Positions 1-5,561 of a stretch of DNA of 6,529 nucleotides are shown here, piece by piece (the first letter of the stretch is position 1; the number at the start of each line of letters is the position of its first letter). Both the position numbers and the translations under genes were made by a program. The stretch comes from Desulfobulbus sp. (lineage in GTDB: Bacteria > Desulfobacterota > Desulfobulbia > Desulfobulbales > Desulfobulbaceae): contig JAUVLX010000204.1 of NCBI GenBank assembly GCA_030600525.1, positions 1 through 6,529 of the forward strand, given 5' to 3'. The notes under the pieces were generated by a model. The model saw only the letters and a program-made list of their open reading frames with translations, had not been told where the DNA came from and made no database searches.

Positions 1-811
1 GAAACCTTGTGGTAATGAACTCTGGACGAGCTCCTCTCCACTTATAGACACACTGCCGCTCATCACCCACGACCATCACTTTGGCTCTCTTACCCGCAAG
101 TATTTTTAACAATTGTTGTTGGCACTCGTTTACATCCTGGTATTCATCAACAATTATATGTTCAATTCGATTTGCCACCCAACTGGCGAGCTCATCGCTC
201 TCCAACATGGCCATAATGGGGTCGTAGATAAGATCTGCGTAAAAACGGATCTTCCTTTTTTTTCTGACCTTTTCGAAAATGTTATAGGCCTTTATAAAAT
301 AGCTATATCGCGAAGAAAGTTTCAGTGACTCAAAAGCATCGCCAGGACCAGAAACAGTAGATTTAACACGGTCGATAAATGCAATAAATGCTTCTACCTC
401 ATCACCTGCCAGCCAGCTAGATCGATTTAACTCTTCCCGGTAAACTTCATTAGCAACCTGTTGAGCAAGCTTCTCTAAAATATACTCCTCAGTAACCAGC
501 TTATAACGTGGCAGTGCTCCCCGCTTAGTAAAACTATTTACAAGACGCATACCTAAGGAGTGGAACGTTCGCACCTCTGGTAATGCAGAAGAAACAGAAG
601 ATAGCCGTTTCTCCATAGATTCGGCAAAGGAATTCCGCGCTGATTTATTGAACATCAATACTAAGATTGAATCAGCTGCAATATCCTGGGCCAATAATTG
701 CTCAACCCTGGCAACCATCGTAGTGGTCTTCCCAGAACCAGCAACAGCGCTTACTCGCGCATGTCCGCCGTCGTGCTGTACAATGCGTAACTGTTCCTCG
801 GTCAGATTCAT
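1..811 (-). CDS. UvrD/Rep-type superfamily 1 DNA helicase, N-terminal part (runs off left edge)
   Basis: The - strand reads open from ATG 811 to the window edge, giving 270 residues of an ATP-dependent 3'-5' DNA helicase of the UvrD/Rep/PcrA superfamily. Visible motifs in order are the Walker A loop AVAGSGKTTT (about residues 22-31, Lys28), motif Ia around LVLMFNKSARNSF, TFHSLGMRLV (motif Ib region), the Walker B/DExx box VDEYQD (222-226 for DEYQD), and motif III GDERQCVYKWRGARPE (from 249). The second RecA-like domain lies outside the window. The start is well bounded: an in-frame TAA lies only nine bases upstream of ATG 811, so no longer start exists. The leader has no obvious Shine-Dalgarno sequence. 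Such helicases act in the cytoplasm in repair or replication restart; accessory versions occur on islands. Nothing in the neighbourhood assigns a specific job. The family call is firm; the subfamily is open. Confidence 0.93.
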   Translation of the reverse strand, partial: MNLTEEQLRIVQHDGGHARVSAVAGSGKTTTMVARVEQLLAQDIAADSILVLMFNKSARNSFAESMEKRLSSVSSALPEVRTFHSLGMRLVNSFTKRGALPRYKLVTEEYILEKLAQQVANEVYREELNRSSWLAGDEVEAFIAFIDRVKSTVSGPGDAFESLKLSSRYSYFIKAYNIFEKVRKKRKIRFYADLIYDPIMAMLESDELASWVANRIEHIIVDEYQDVNECQQQLLKILAGKRAKVMVVGDERQCVYKWRGARPEFITTRF

Positions 812-897
812 CTTTGTTTATGTTTTTGTATAAAAAGGACAGGGCCACACAATTATGAATGAGTGGCCCAGAAAAGGATAGAAATCGAGCAGATCAC

Positions 898-1020
898 TTA
901 TTTCTTTTTCGGCTGCATAACATCGGTTATGGAACTATCAACGATCTCAGCTGCAAAGGCAAAGGTCTCAGTCAGAGTCGGATGTGCATGAACTGTGAGA
1001 CTGGAAAGGGGGGCAAGTCC
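898..1020 (-). pseudogene. lpdA: C-terminal remnant of dihydrolipoamide dehydrogenase
   Basis: The - strand encodes LTVHAHPTLTETFAFAAE, then SSITDVMQPKKK and a TAA stop (900-898). This matches the C-terminal signature of dihydrolipoamide dehydrogenase, the FAD enzyme (E3) of 2-oxoacid dehydrogenase complexes: the HAHPT motif carries the active-site histidine, and the E. coli protein ends similarly with LTIHAHPTL...SITD...KKK. Only about 33 residues (898-999) look homologous. The seven codons before them do not clearly match, and an in-frame TGA lies just upstream, so more than 400 residues with the FAD, NAD and redox-disulfide regions are missing. It is a gene tail left by deletion, with no start or ribosome binding site. 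The identification rests on remembered family sequence. Confidence 0.8.
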
Positions 1021-1085
1021 ACTTTTGACTTTTCAATTCTTTTTGCCTGATAGCATCAACTTCCCTTTGCAGATGTTTGTCCCTT

Positions 1086-1320
1086 TCAACAGGCAGTTTC
1101 ACAGCTTGCTCTACTTTGTAATTCTGTTTTTCCTCTCCCTGTATTGTGGTGAATTAACGCAGCCACATCGTCTACAATCATAAACAGACAGGCGATAAGT
1201 ATCAGGACGATGATAGTGGCAAAAATGGTTCCGTATCCCAGCGAAAGAGCCATAGGAATCATGAATCGTGCTTGCCTGGAGGTTTCAAATATCATCGGTG
1301 CAAGCCCGCCAAAAGCAGAA
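1086..1320 (-). pseudogene. C-terminal remnant of an RND-family efflux transporter
   Basis: From about 1320 the - strand reads SAFGGLAPMIFETSRQARF, then MIPMALSLGYGTIFATIIVL and ILIACLFMIVDD, then a hydrophilic tail to TGA at 1088-1086. The pattern (T/S)xFxGLxPMIFETSxQAxFxIPMAxSLGxG followed by a membrane helix is the usual end of inner-membrane RND pumps of the AcrB/MexB/MdtB kind, which expel drugs or metals using the proton gradient. These proteins are about 1,000 residues; only the last 78 or so codons remain. Homology stops where the sequence enters the hairpin at the RAYT element (1315-1367), so that junction is probably the breakpoint. The ATG at 1295 is an internal methionine, not a true start. 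The tail after VDD does not resemble the family strongly and may be altered. Confidence 0.82.
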
Positions 1321-1367
1321 AATCAAGGGGTCAAAAATCAAGGTGTCAGACTCGCTTGATTTTCTGC
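1315..1367. repeat. 13-bp perfect inverted repeat around the RAYT stop codon
   Basis: GCAGAAAATCAAG (1315-1327) and CTTGATTTTCTGC (1355-1367) are exact reverse complements separated by 27 bases. The right arm lies in the last codons of the transposase gene (encoding QKIK), and the loop holds its TGA stop and the element terminus. Within the loop, TCAAGGGGTCA and TCAAGGTGTCA form an imperfect tandem pair. Y1 transposases of the IS200/RAYT group recognise terminal or subterminal hairpins in single-stranded DNA, so this may be a recognition structure. A role as transcription terminator for the gene is also possible. Confidence 0.7.
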
Positions 1368-2152
1368 CATTCATGAAAATCTTTTGACTTTCTGTCGCCA
1401 CCTCTGGAGTTTGGTCGGACTGGCCGATTCAGTTTTGATCCTACCCGATCCTTGAAACAATCGCTCCCCAGCACCCAGGCTTTGTTGGTCGCAGCTCTGA
1501 TTTCGTCCAGCGTTTGGGTTGGAATCTTATCCAAAAACAGTGCTTTATACTCTGCCTGCCGTTGTTTAGCTGTTGCTCCCAATGTATGATACAGAGAATG
1601 ATGAGTTACAATGCTGTTCATCTCGCCCAACGCATTATGCCGGTAACTTGACCATGGGTAGTCCCCAGGATGCTCAACCATTTTTGCTCGCACGGGATTG
1701 AGTTCAATATAGCGGTGGCAGATCAAGGCATAGTTTTCACTGTCTATTAGTGTCGCCTTATACCGGCCCTCCCACAACGTGCCCGTACGCCGATAGGTGA
1801 AGTTGAAGTATTGCACATAGTACCTTCCGAGCATCTGCATCGTTTTGGAAATGCCATTTTCCTGGTGAGGTGTGATGAGCAGGTGGAGATGATTTGTCAT
1901 CAAGGCATAGGCGTGAACATCGCACCGATGCTTTATGCAGGCCAACCTCAGCTTTTCCAGATAAAAATGGTAATCGGCATCAGACAGAAAAATGGGTTCT
2001 CGGTTGTTGCCACGGACGATGACATGCTGTGGATGGCCAGGGATAACATAACGGGGTAGACGAGCCATAGCGCTTTTCCTCATTGGGAGTTTACTATACC
2101 ATAATAGAATACACCGCCGATAAAATAAAATTAATCGAGTCTGACCCCTTTG
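1339..2152 (-). mobile_element. RAYT (IS200-like, REP-associated) transposase element
   Basis: A single-gene element with inverted ends. The left end CAAGGTGTCAGACTCG (1339-1354), reverse-complemented, gives CGAGTCTGACACCTTG; the right end (2136-2152) begins CGAGTCTGACCCCTTTG. Ten bases are identical and the next few differ by one substitution and one inserted T. The left end lies inside a larger hairpin and the right end runs into a tandem repeat, so the exact boundaries are uncertain and could extend to about 1315 and 2168. No target-site duplication is evident, as expected for Y1 transposases. Left of it is an RND pump relic and right of it an integrase relic, so flanking DNA was probably deleted before or after its arrival. 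Confidence 0.75.
1346..2068 (-). CDS. REP-associated tyrosine transposase (RAYT, Y1_Tnp domain), apparently intact
   Basis: A 240-residue Y1 single-strand transposase related to IS200/IS605 TnpA and to RAYT proteins, which are thought to mobilise REP palindromes. Residues 1-23 (MARLPRYVIPGHPQHVIVRG then NNR) are the usual N-terminus. The metal-binding HUH-type motif is HLH at 60-62 in MTNHLHLLI. The candidate nucleophile is a tyrosine in GRYYVQYFN (Tyr84 or Tyr87). GTLWEGRY (about 97-104) and IELNPVRA (about 121-128) are further family signatures, and the C-terminus is basic. I choose ATG 2068 over ATG 2083 because GAGGA lies at 2081-2077, eight bases upstream, while 2083 has no ribosome binding site and family members begin MARLPR. 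The TGA lies inside the element terminus. No break or missing core residue is seen, so it may be active. Confidence 0.92.
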   Translation of the reverse strand: MARLPRYVIPGHPQHVIVRGNNREPIFLSDADYHFYLEKLRLACIKHRCDVHAYALMTNHLHLLITPHQENGISKTMQMLGRYYVQYFNFTYRRTGTLWEGRYKATLIDSENYALICHRYIELNPVRAKMVEHPGDYPWSSYRHNALGEMNSIVTHHSLYHTLGATAKQRQAEYKALFLDKIPTQTLDEIRAATNKAWVLGSDCFKDRVGSKLNRPVRPNSRGGDRKSKDFHEWQKIKRV

Positions 2153-2168
2153 ATGTGCCTTTGATGTG
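2136..2168. repeat. RAYT right terminus plus 11-bp tandem direct repeat
   Basis: The right end CGAGTCTGAC (2136-2145) leads into two exact adjacent copies of CCTTTGATGTG (2147-2157 and 2158-2168). The left end has a comparable but imperfect doubling of TCAAGG-GTCA (1325-1348), so both sides carry a duplicated CC-TTGAT unit next to CGAGTCTGAC. This could be a doubled transposase recognition site or a slippage product. Confidence 0.65.
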
Positions 2169-2260
2169 TCAATTGTTTTATTGGCTTTACCCTATAGCTT
2201 GAGGAATTTAAGGTAATGCTGATAGAGGATTTCAAATCGCTTTATTTCTGTTGTTTTCAT
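2168..2260 (-). pseudogene. N-terminal remnant of a tyrosine recombinase/integrase, with nonsense mutation
   Basis: The - strand has AAAGGAG (2273-2267), six bases, then ATG 2260, reading MKTTEIKRFEILYQHYLKFL then KL and TAG (2194-2192). After the TAG the same frame continues GKANKTID to about 2168. This recalls the N-terminal SAM-like core-binding domain of phage-integrase-type recombinases, which often begin with LYQRHLRxLKLQGKADKTIDAY. In that alignment the TAG replaces a CAG glutamine by a single C-to-T change. Homology ends where the RAYT right end begins, and the catalytic domain (Arg-His-Arg-Tyr) is absent. The remnant still has its ribosome binding site and a palindrome upstream at 2283-2300. 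The family call is from remembered sequence over about 30 residues, so it is moderate. Confidence 0.6.
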
Positions 2261-2282
2261 GGTATACTCCTTTTTGTTGTAA

Positions 2283-2300
2283 GTGTTCAAAATTGAACAC
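2283..2300. promoter_or_regulatory. Perfect dyad GTGTTCAA-N2-TTGAACAC, possible operator
   Basis: Two 8-bp arms (2283-2290 and 2293-2300) are exact reverse complements with a 2-bp spacer. The dyad lies 22 bp upstream of the integrase relic's ATG on the - strand and about 140 bp upstream of the TAXI gene on the + strand. Its size and symmetry fit a dimeric repressor site, probably autoregulation of the former integrase. It could also affect the transporter. No regulator gene is present in the window. Confidence 0.5.
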
Positions 2301-2426
2301 ATGTTGGAGATATATACTATTTATTGCGTTTTCTGCCGCAGAGCGACTTTGTCCAACAATAAGTTTAGCCTGTAACTACGTCTTTTAAATCAAGAACGGA
2401 ATTTACTGTTCCCCTACTCACTCCCT

Positions 2427-2431
2427 GGAGG
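2427..2431 (+). promoter_or_regulatory. Strong ribosome binding site of the TAXI receptor gene
   Basis: GGAGG followed by a seven-base purine-rich spacer (AAAAAAG) before ATG 2439 is close to ideal and fixes the start. The upstream stretch 2301-2426 has no convincing promoter. The best candidate, TTGTCC (2349-2354) with TGTAAC (2371-2376) at 16 bp, is weak. Confidence 0.8.
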
Positions 2432-2438
2432 AAAAAAG

Positions 2439-3407
2439 ATGAATAAGGTATTTGGTATGATGTCAGTGATCTGTCTCAGTATGGTCATGACAATTGCGAC
2501 AGCTGCAGACTCTCATGCAAAAAAACGTATTGTATTCGGTGGTGGTCCCGCTGGTGGAACTTTCCAGGTTGTCGCCAATGCAATCCAGGTGTACAAACCT
2601 GTAAAAGAGATGGCTGATTTTACAGTAAAAGCACAATCTTCTGCTGGTTCTGTAGAGAATCTTCGAAAGGTAAACTCAGGTAAATCTGATTTTGCCGTCG
2701 TCTACTCCGGACACGTATATCTTGGTGCCAACGGCAGAATGAAAAACGACACAAAAAAATACGAAAATGTTATGGCCGTTGCGTATCTCTACGGTGCTCC
2801 TGCTCAGCTTGTTGTGCATAAAGATTCCGGGATCAAATCGGTAAAAGACCTTGTTGGTAAAAAAGTTGGTGTTGGTAATGCCGGATCCGGTGCCTTTGCT
2901 AACTGCGAACTCTTTTTCACCCACATGGGTGTCTGGGATAAAGTTGAACGTAACGCTATGGGGTACAATGATGCAGCTGCAGCATTTGGAAACAATCAAC
3001 TTGATGCGTTCTGGCTCTTCACTGCGTTCCCATCCGGTGCCGTAATTATGGCAGCGCAGACCAACGACATCGCCCTTATCGACCTTGAGGCCGATGCCGT
3101 TGCATCCGGTTTTTATGAGCAATATCCATACTTCTCAAAACTCAGCGTTCCTGCCGGGACTTATAAAGGCGTTGATGTCGATACTCCATCATTCCAGGAT
3201 TCAACTCTCTGGGTAGCCAACAAAGACGTATCTGATGACGTTGTGTATCAGCTTCTCAGTGTGATCTATACCGATGAAGGCCTTGCTCATATGGTTGAAC
3301 AGAAAAAAACATTTAAAAATATGTCCATCAAAAATGGTGTAAACGGAATCGTTACTCCACTGCATCCGGGCGCCATCAAATTCTGGAAAGAGAAGGGCGT
3401 ATTATAA
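2439..3407 (+). CDS. TAXI-family TRAP transporter solute-binding protein
   Basis: A 322-residue periplasmic receptor of the TAXI class (NMT1-like fold), which captures a solute and delivers it to a TRAP permease. Residues 1-22 or so form a signal peptide: MNK, a hydrophobic core, and an ATA-A cleavage site after Ala22; SHA at 25-27 is an alternative. Family signatures are GGGPAGGTF (34-42), SSAGSVENLRKVNSGKSDFA (67-86), VGKKVGVGNAGSGAF (139-153), and the hinge/binding region with YNDAAAAF and FWLFTAFPSGA. The C-terminus has the usual helix before LHPGAIKFWKEKGVL. The length is normal for the family and there are no breaks. The permease gene lies downstream in the same direction, separated by a stem-loop and a repeat. 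Known TAXI substrates vary (glutamate-like and other organic acids) and nothing here identifies this one. Confidence 0.96.
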   Translation: MNKVFGMMSVICLSMVMTIATAADSHAKKRIVFGGGPAGGTFQVVANAIQVYKPVKEMADFTVKAQSSAGSVENLRKVNSGKSDFAVVYSGHVYLGANGRMKNDTKKYENVMAVAYLYGAPAQLVVHKDSGIKSVKDLVGKKVGVGNAGSGAFANCELFFTHMGVWDKVERNAMGYNDAAAAFGNNQLDAFWLFTAFPSGAVIMAAQTNDIALIDLEADAVASGFYEQYPYFSKLSVPAGTYKGVDVDTPSFQDSTLWVANKDVSDDVVYQLLSVIYTDEGLAHMVEQKKTFKNMSIKNGVNGIVTPLHPGAIKFWKEKGVL

Positions 3408-3427
3408 TTTTTTTCATGCTTTTTTTC

Positions 3428-3458
3428 AAGCGACAGGGCGATGGCTACCCTGTCGCTT
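3428..3458 (+). terminator. Stem-loop between receptor and permease genes
   Basis: AAGCGACAGGG (3428-3438) pairs perfectly with CCCTGTCGCTT (3448-3458), an 11-bp stem with a 9-base loop, starting 20 bases after the receptor stop. The bases after it (TGTTCGACATTT) are only moderately T-rich, so termination is probably partial. A hairpin here would stabilise the receptor mRNA and lower permease expression, a common arrangement when receptor is needed in excess. T-runs also precede the stem. Confidence 0.65.
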
Positions 3459-3460
3459 TG

Positions 3461-3555
3461 TTCGACATTTCTGTAAAAAAGAATATCGATTAAGGAATGT
3501 CGAATGTTGAGGTCTATAAACACTTCATTATTCGACATTCCTTATTTGATATTCT
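3461..3555. repeat. Palindromic repeat element (MITE/REP-like) at the permease start
   Basis: The left arm 3480-3505 and right arm 3530-3555 are reverse complements at 24 of 26 positions, with a 24-base loop. The core is ATTCGACATTCCTTA and the arms end in AGAATAT / ATATTCT. A shorter third segment TTCGACATTTCT (3461-3472) matches the right arm at 11 of 12 positions and can also pair with the left arm. The + strand reads MSNVEV...IIRHSLFDIL in the permease frame. In my recollection similar MSN-VEV/FDI strings occur at spurious protein ends in deltaproteobacterial genomes because of such repeats; that part is unverified. The element covers ATG 3497 and ends 43 bases before GTG 3599. Confidence 0.75.
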
Positions 3556-3586
3556 GCGGTTTGTTTTTAATTTACTTACTCTTGAC

Positions 3587-3590
3587 GAGG
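3587..3590 (+). promoter_or_regulatory. Ribosome binding site deciding the permease start (GTG 3599)
   Basis: GAGG at 3587-3590 lies eight bases upstream of GTG 3599. By contrast, ATG 3497 has AAGGA directly abutting it with no spacer, and both would be buried in the repeat's stem. Confidence 0.6.
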
Positions 3591-3598
3591 TTCTCCCC

Positions 3599-5323
3599 GT
3601 GTATGATAAGCTAAAAAGATTTGAACAGATACTCTTTGATGTTTGTGCTGTAGGATTACTCCTTTTTTATTCCTATGCTGCTGTTATTTCTCCTGCTGCA
3701 ACCCAGTATCACCGAGGAATTTATGTTATTGTTACCTATGTACTGGTGTTTCTTTTGTATCGCTCCAAATCCAGCATAGGGAGGGTGGTAGATTACATAC
3801 TGATTGTACTTTCCATTGTCTCCATCGGTTATTGGATATTCAATTTTGAAGTCATTAATTATCGCATGGGTGCGGAAACACCCCTGGATATGGGAATAGC
3901 CATTGTGGGTGTATTGCTCGGCATTGAGCTTGCCAGACGAGTTGTAGGTAACATTTTTGTAGTAATTGGCCTGGTTGTGCTGACCTATGGTGTCTACGGC
4001 GATTATATGCCTGATCTTATCTCCCATGCAGGCGACACTTTCCCTGCCCTTTGTACCTCAATTTTTTACAAAAGCGATGGCATATTCGGCATCATGGCAA
4101 ATGTCCTCGCTACCTATATTCTGCTCTTTGTGCTTTTTGGTGCTTTTCTTGAGAAATGCGGAGCACAGAAATTCTTTATTGATTTTCCCCTGGCTGCAGT
4201 TGGCCACAAAATAGGAGGTCCGGGGAAGGTCGCAGTTATTGCCTCTGGACTCTTTGGCTCCATTTCTGGCAGTGCAATTGCCAACACCGTATCGACCGGT
4301 GCATTCACTATCCCCATGATGAAAAAAGCCGGTTTTAAACCGCATATTGCAGGTGGTATTGAGCCAGCAGCGTCCATTGGTGGGATGTTTATGCCCCCCA
4401 TCATGGGTGCGGGTGGCTTTATCATGGCTGAGCTCACGGGCCTGCCCTATTCACGCATCATGCTAGTTGCCTTGTTTCCTGCCATAATGTACTTTTTCTC
4501 AGTTTTTGTAATGGTTCACTATGAGGCCAAGAAAAACAATATAGTGGGAGAAAAATCAGAACACAGTGCGTGGGAGATTTTTAAGAGTGAGTGGTACTAC
4601 ACTATTCCTCTTATTGTAATCACCATCTTCATGCTCCTTGGCTATTCACCCGGCTATTCAGCCATCCTTGGCCTGGTTTCCTGTATTGTGATTTCCTGGT
4701 TTCGCAAAGAGACCCGAATCGGGCCCAAAGAATTCCTTGAAGCATCACGAAAGGGTGCTGAATCCAGTTTGAAGATCGGAGCAACGGTTGGAGTTATTGG
4801 CATCATCATCGGTGTCCTCACCTTCAGTGGTCTGGTTCTCACCTTTGCCGATATTGTTATTGAACTTGCAGGTGGCTCACTGGTCCTCACCATCTTTCTC
4901 ATTGCCTTGGCATCGTTGGTTCTTGGTATGGGAGTACCTGTTACTGCGGCGTATCTTATTACTGCCGTGGTTGCAGTACCAGCGCTCACCCATCTTGGGG
5001 TCAATGTCCTTGCGGCGCATATGATTGTGTACTGGTTATCGCAGGATTCAAATATCACTCCTCCTGTGTGTATAGCTGCCTTTGCCGGAGCAACCATTGC
5101 TAAGGCAAATATGTGGAAAACCGCCTTTTCGGCATTTAAATTTGCCAAATTTTTGTATCTGGGTCCTTTTCTTTTTGGTTTTGTACCAGGATTTTCTCTC
5201 ACGGGAAGCAGTATGGACATAATCAAGGCCTTTACCCTGATTATTTTTGGTACCTGGTTGTATTCCTACCTGCTGAGTGGTATCTGGATTCAATCCATTT
5301 TCAAGAAAAAACAAACAACATAG
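3599..5323 (+). CDS. TRAP transporter fused permease (DctQM-type), TAXI partner
   Basis: A polytopic inner-membrane permease that moves the solute delivered by the TAXI receptor, driven by an ion gradient. From GTG 3599 it has 574 residues; the open frame extends to ATG 3497 (608 residues), but those 34 extra codons come largely from the palindromic repeat and look unlike the family. The N-terminal part (about 11-135) is the small DctQ-like membrane region with helices near 11-30, 41-54, 64-82, 97-113 and 117-133. The DctM-like part follows: GIMANVLATYILLFVLFGAF (164-183), ASGLFGSISGSAIANTVSTG (215-234), GGIEPAASIGGMFMPPIMGA (252-271), and the second half with GMGVPVTAAYL (443-453) and SQDSNITPPVCIAAFAG (481-497). 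These glycine- and alanine-rich repeats match fused TRAP permeases. The length is slightly short and no frame break is seen. It ends in a lysine-rich KKKQTT tail, and no clear terminator follows. The product is certain; the start is likely but not proven. Confidence 0.94.
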   Translation: MYDKLKRFEQILFDVCAVGLLLFYSYAAVISPAATQYHRGIYVIVTYVLVFLLYRSKSSIGRVVDYILIVLSIVSIGYWIFNFEVINYRMGAETPLDMGIAIVGVLLGIELARRVVGNIFVVIGLVVLTYGVYGDYMPDLISHAGDTFPALCTSIFYKSDGIFGIMANVLATYILLFVLFGAFLEKCGAQKFFIDFPLAAVGHKIGGPGKVAVIASGLFGSISGSAIANTVSTGAFTIPMMKKAGFKPHIAGGIEPAASIGGMFMPPIMGAGGFIMAELTGLPYSRIMLVALFPAIMYFFSVFVMVHYEAKKNNIVGEKSEHSAWEIFKSEWYYTIPLIVITIFMLLGYSPGYSAILGLVSCIVISWFRKETRIGPKEFLEASRKGAESSLKIGATVGVIGIIIGVLTFSGLVLTFADIVIELAGGSLVLTIFLIALASLVLGMGVPVTAAYLITAVVAVPALTHLGVNVLAAHMIVYWLSQDSNITPPVCIAAFAGATIAKANMWKTAFSAFKFAKFLYLGPFLFGFVPGFSLTGSSMDIIKAFTLIIFGTWLYSYLLSGIWIQSIFKKKQTT

Positions 5324-5330
5324 GGGTGCC

Positions 5331-5516
5331 GAGAGTTTTTTGGGACTGCGGGATCCTCAACAGGGTTTCGCGAGGGTTCGCTGTCCAGATTGTCACCACG
5401 AGTATTTTCTAGCCTTCAACGATCGTGGTAGATGGTTTCGAAGCATCGTCAGTGCGTATTCAACCGAGAGATGCCAAAGGCATTGAAAACTTGGCTCAAT
5501 ACATTAGAAAAACTTC
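5331..5516 (+). pseudogene. Collapsed IS91-type transposase remnant
   Basis: Eight bases after the permease stop the + strand reads ESFLGLRDPQQGFARVRCPD and then CHHEYFLAFNDRGRWF. This matches the N-terminal zinc-binding region of IS91-family transposases (GFARVRCPDC..E.LLAFSCKGR.FCPSC). The first CxxC pair is present, but the FCPSC pair is lost (FRSIV). From about 5455, in the +1 frame, RIQPRDAKGIENLAQYI matches the C-terminal DAK-IENLA-YI stretch of the same family. More than 200 residues, including the catalytic HUH and tyrosine motifs, have therefore been deleted between the two parts. No IS ends are visible. The element is dead; its presence next to the permease stop suggests insertion just downstream of the transporter unit. 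Confidence 0.75.
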
Positions 5517-5561
5517 AAGGAATGTTGAGTATCCTTCGGCGGTAGCGAAGTATGGAATATT

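Noticed and set aside
2069..2083. Upstream ATG 2083 for the RAYT transposase
   Set aside because: It has no ribosome binding site, and it overlaps the GAGGA that serves ATG 2068, where the family N-terminus MARLPR begins.
1315..2168. CRISPR-like or attC-like array reading of the repeated TCAAGG and CCTTTGATGTG units
   Set aside because: There are only two copies on each side, no spacers, and a clear explanation as RAYT termini.
2676..3122. 148-codon open frame on the - strand inside the receptor gene
   Set aside because: It lies fully antisense to a well-conserved TAXI protein, with no ribosome binding site or recognisable motif.
3497..3598. ATG 3497 as the permease start
   Set aside because: The first 20 codons or so are read from a palindromic repeat. 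Its AAGGA abuts the ATG with no spacer, and GTG 3599 has a well-placed GAGG. It is kept as an alternative only.
4654..5226. 190-codon open frame on the - strand inside the permease gene
   Set aside because: Its sequence is rich in proline, threonine and alanine, as expected from reading antisense to hydrophobic codons. The opposite strand encodes an unmistakable conserved permease.
5517..5561. Small hairpin CTTCG...CGAAG (5534-5550) as a terminator of the transporter unit
   Set aside because: The stem is only five base pairs with no T-tract, and it lies about 210 bases past the permease stop inside mobile-element debris.
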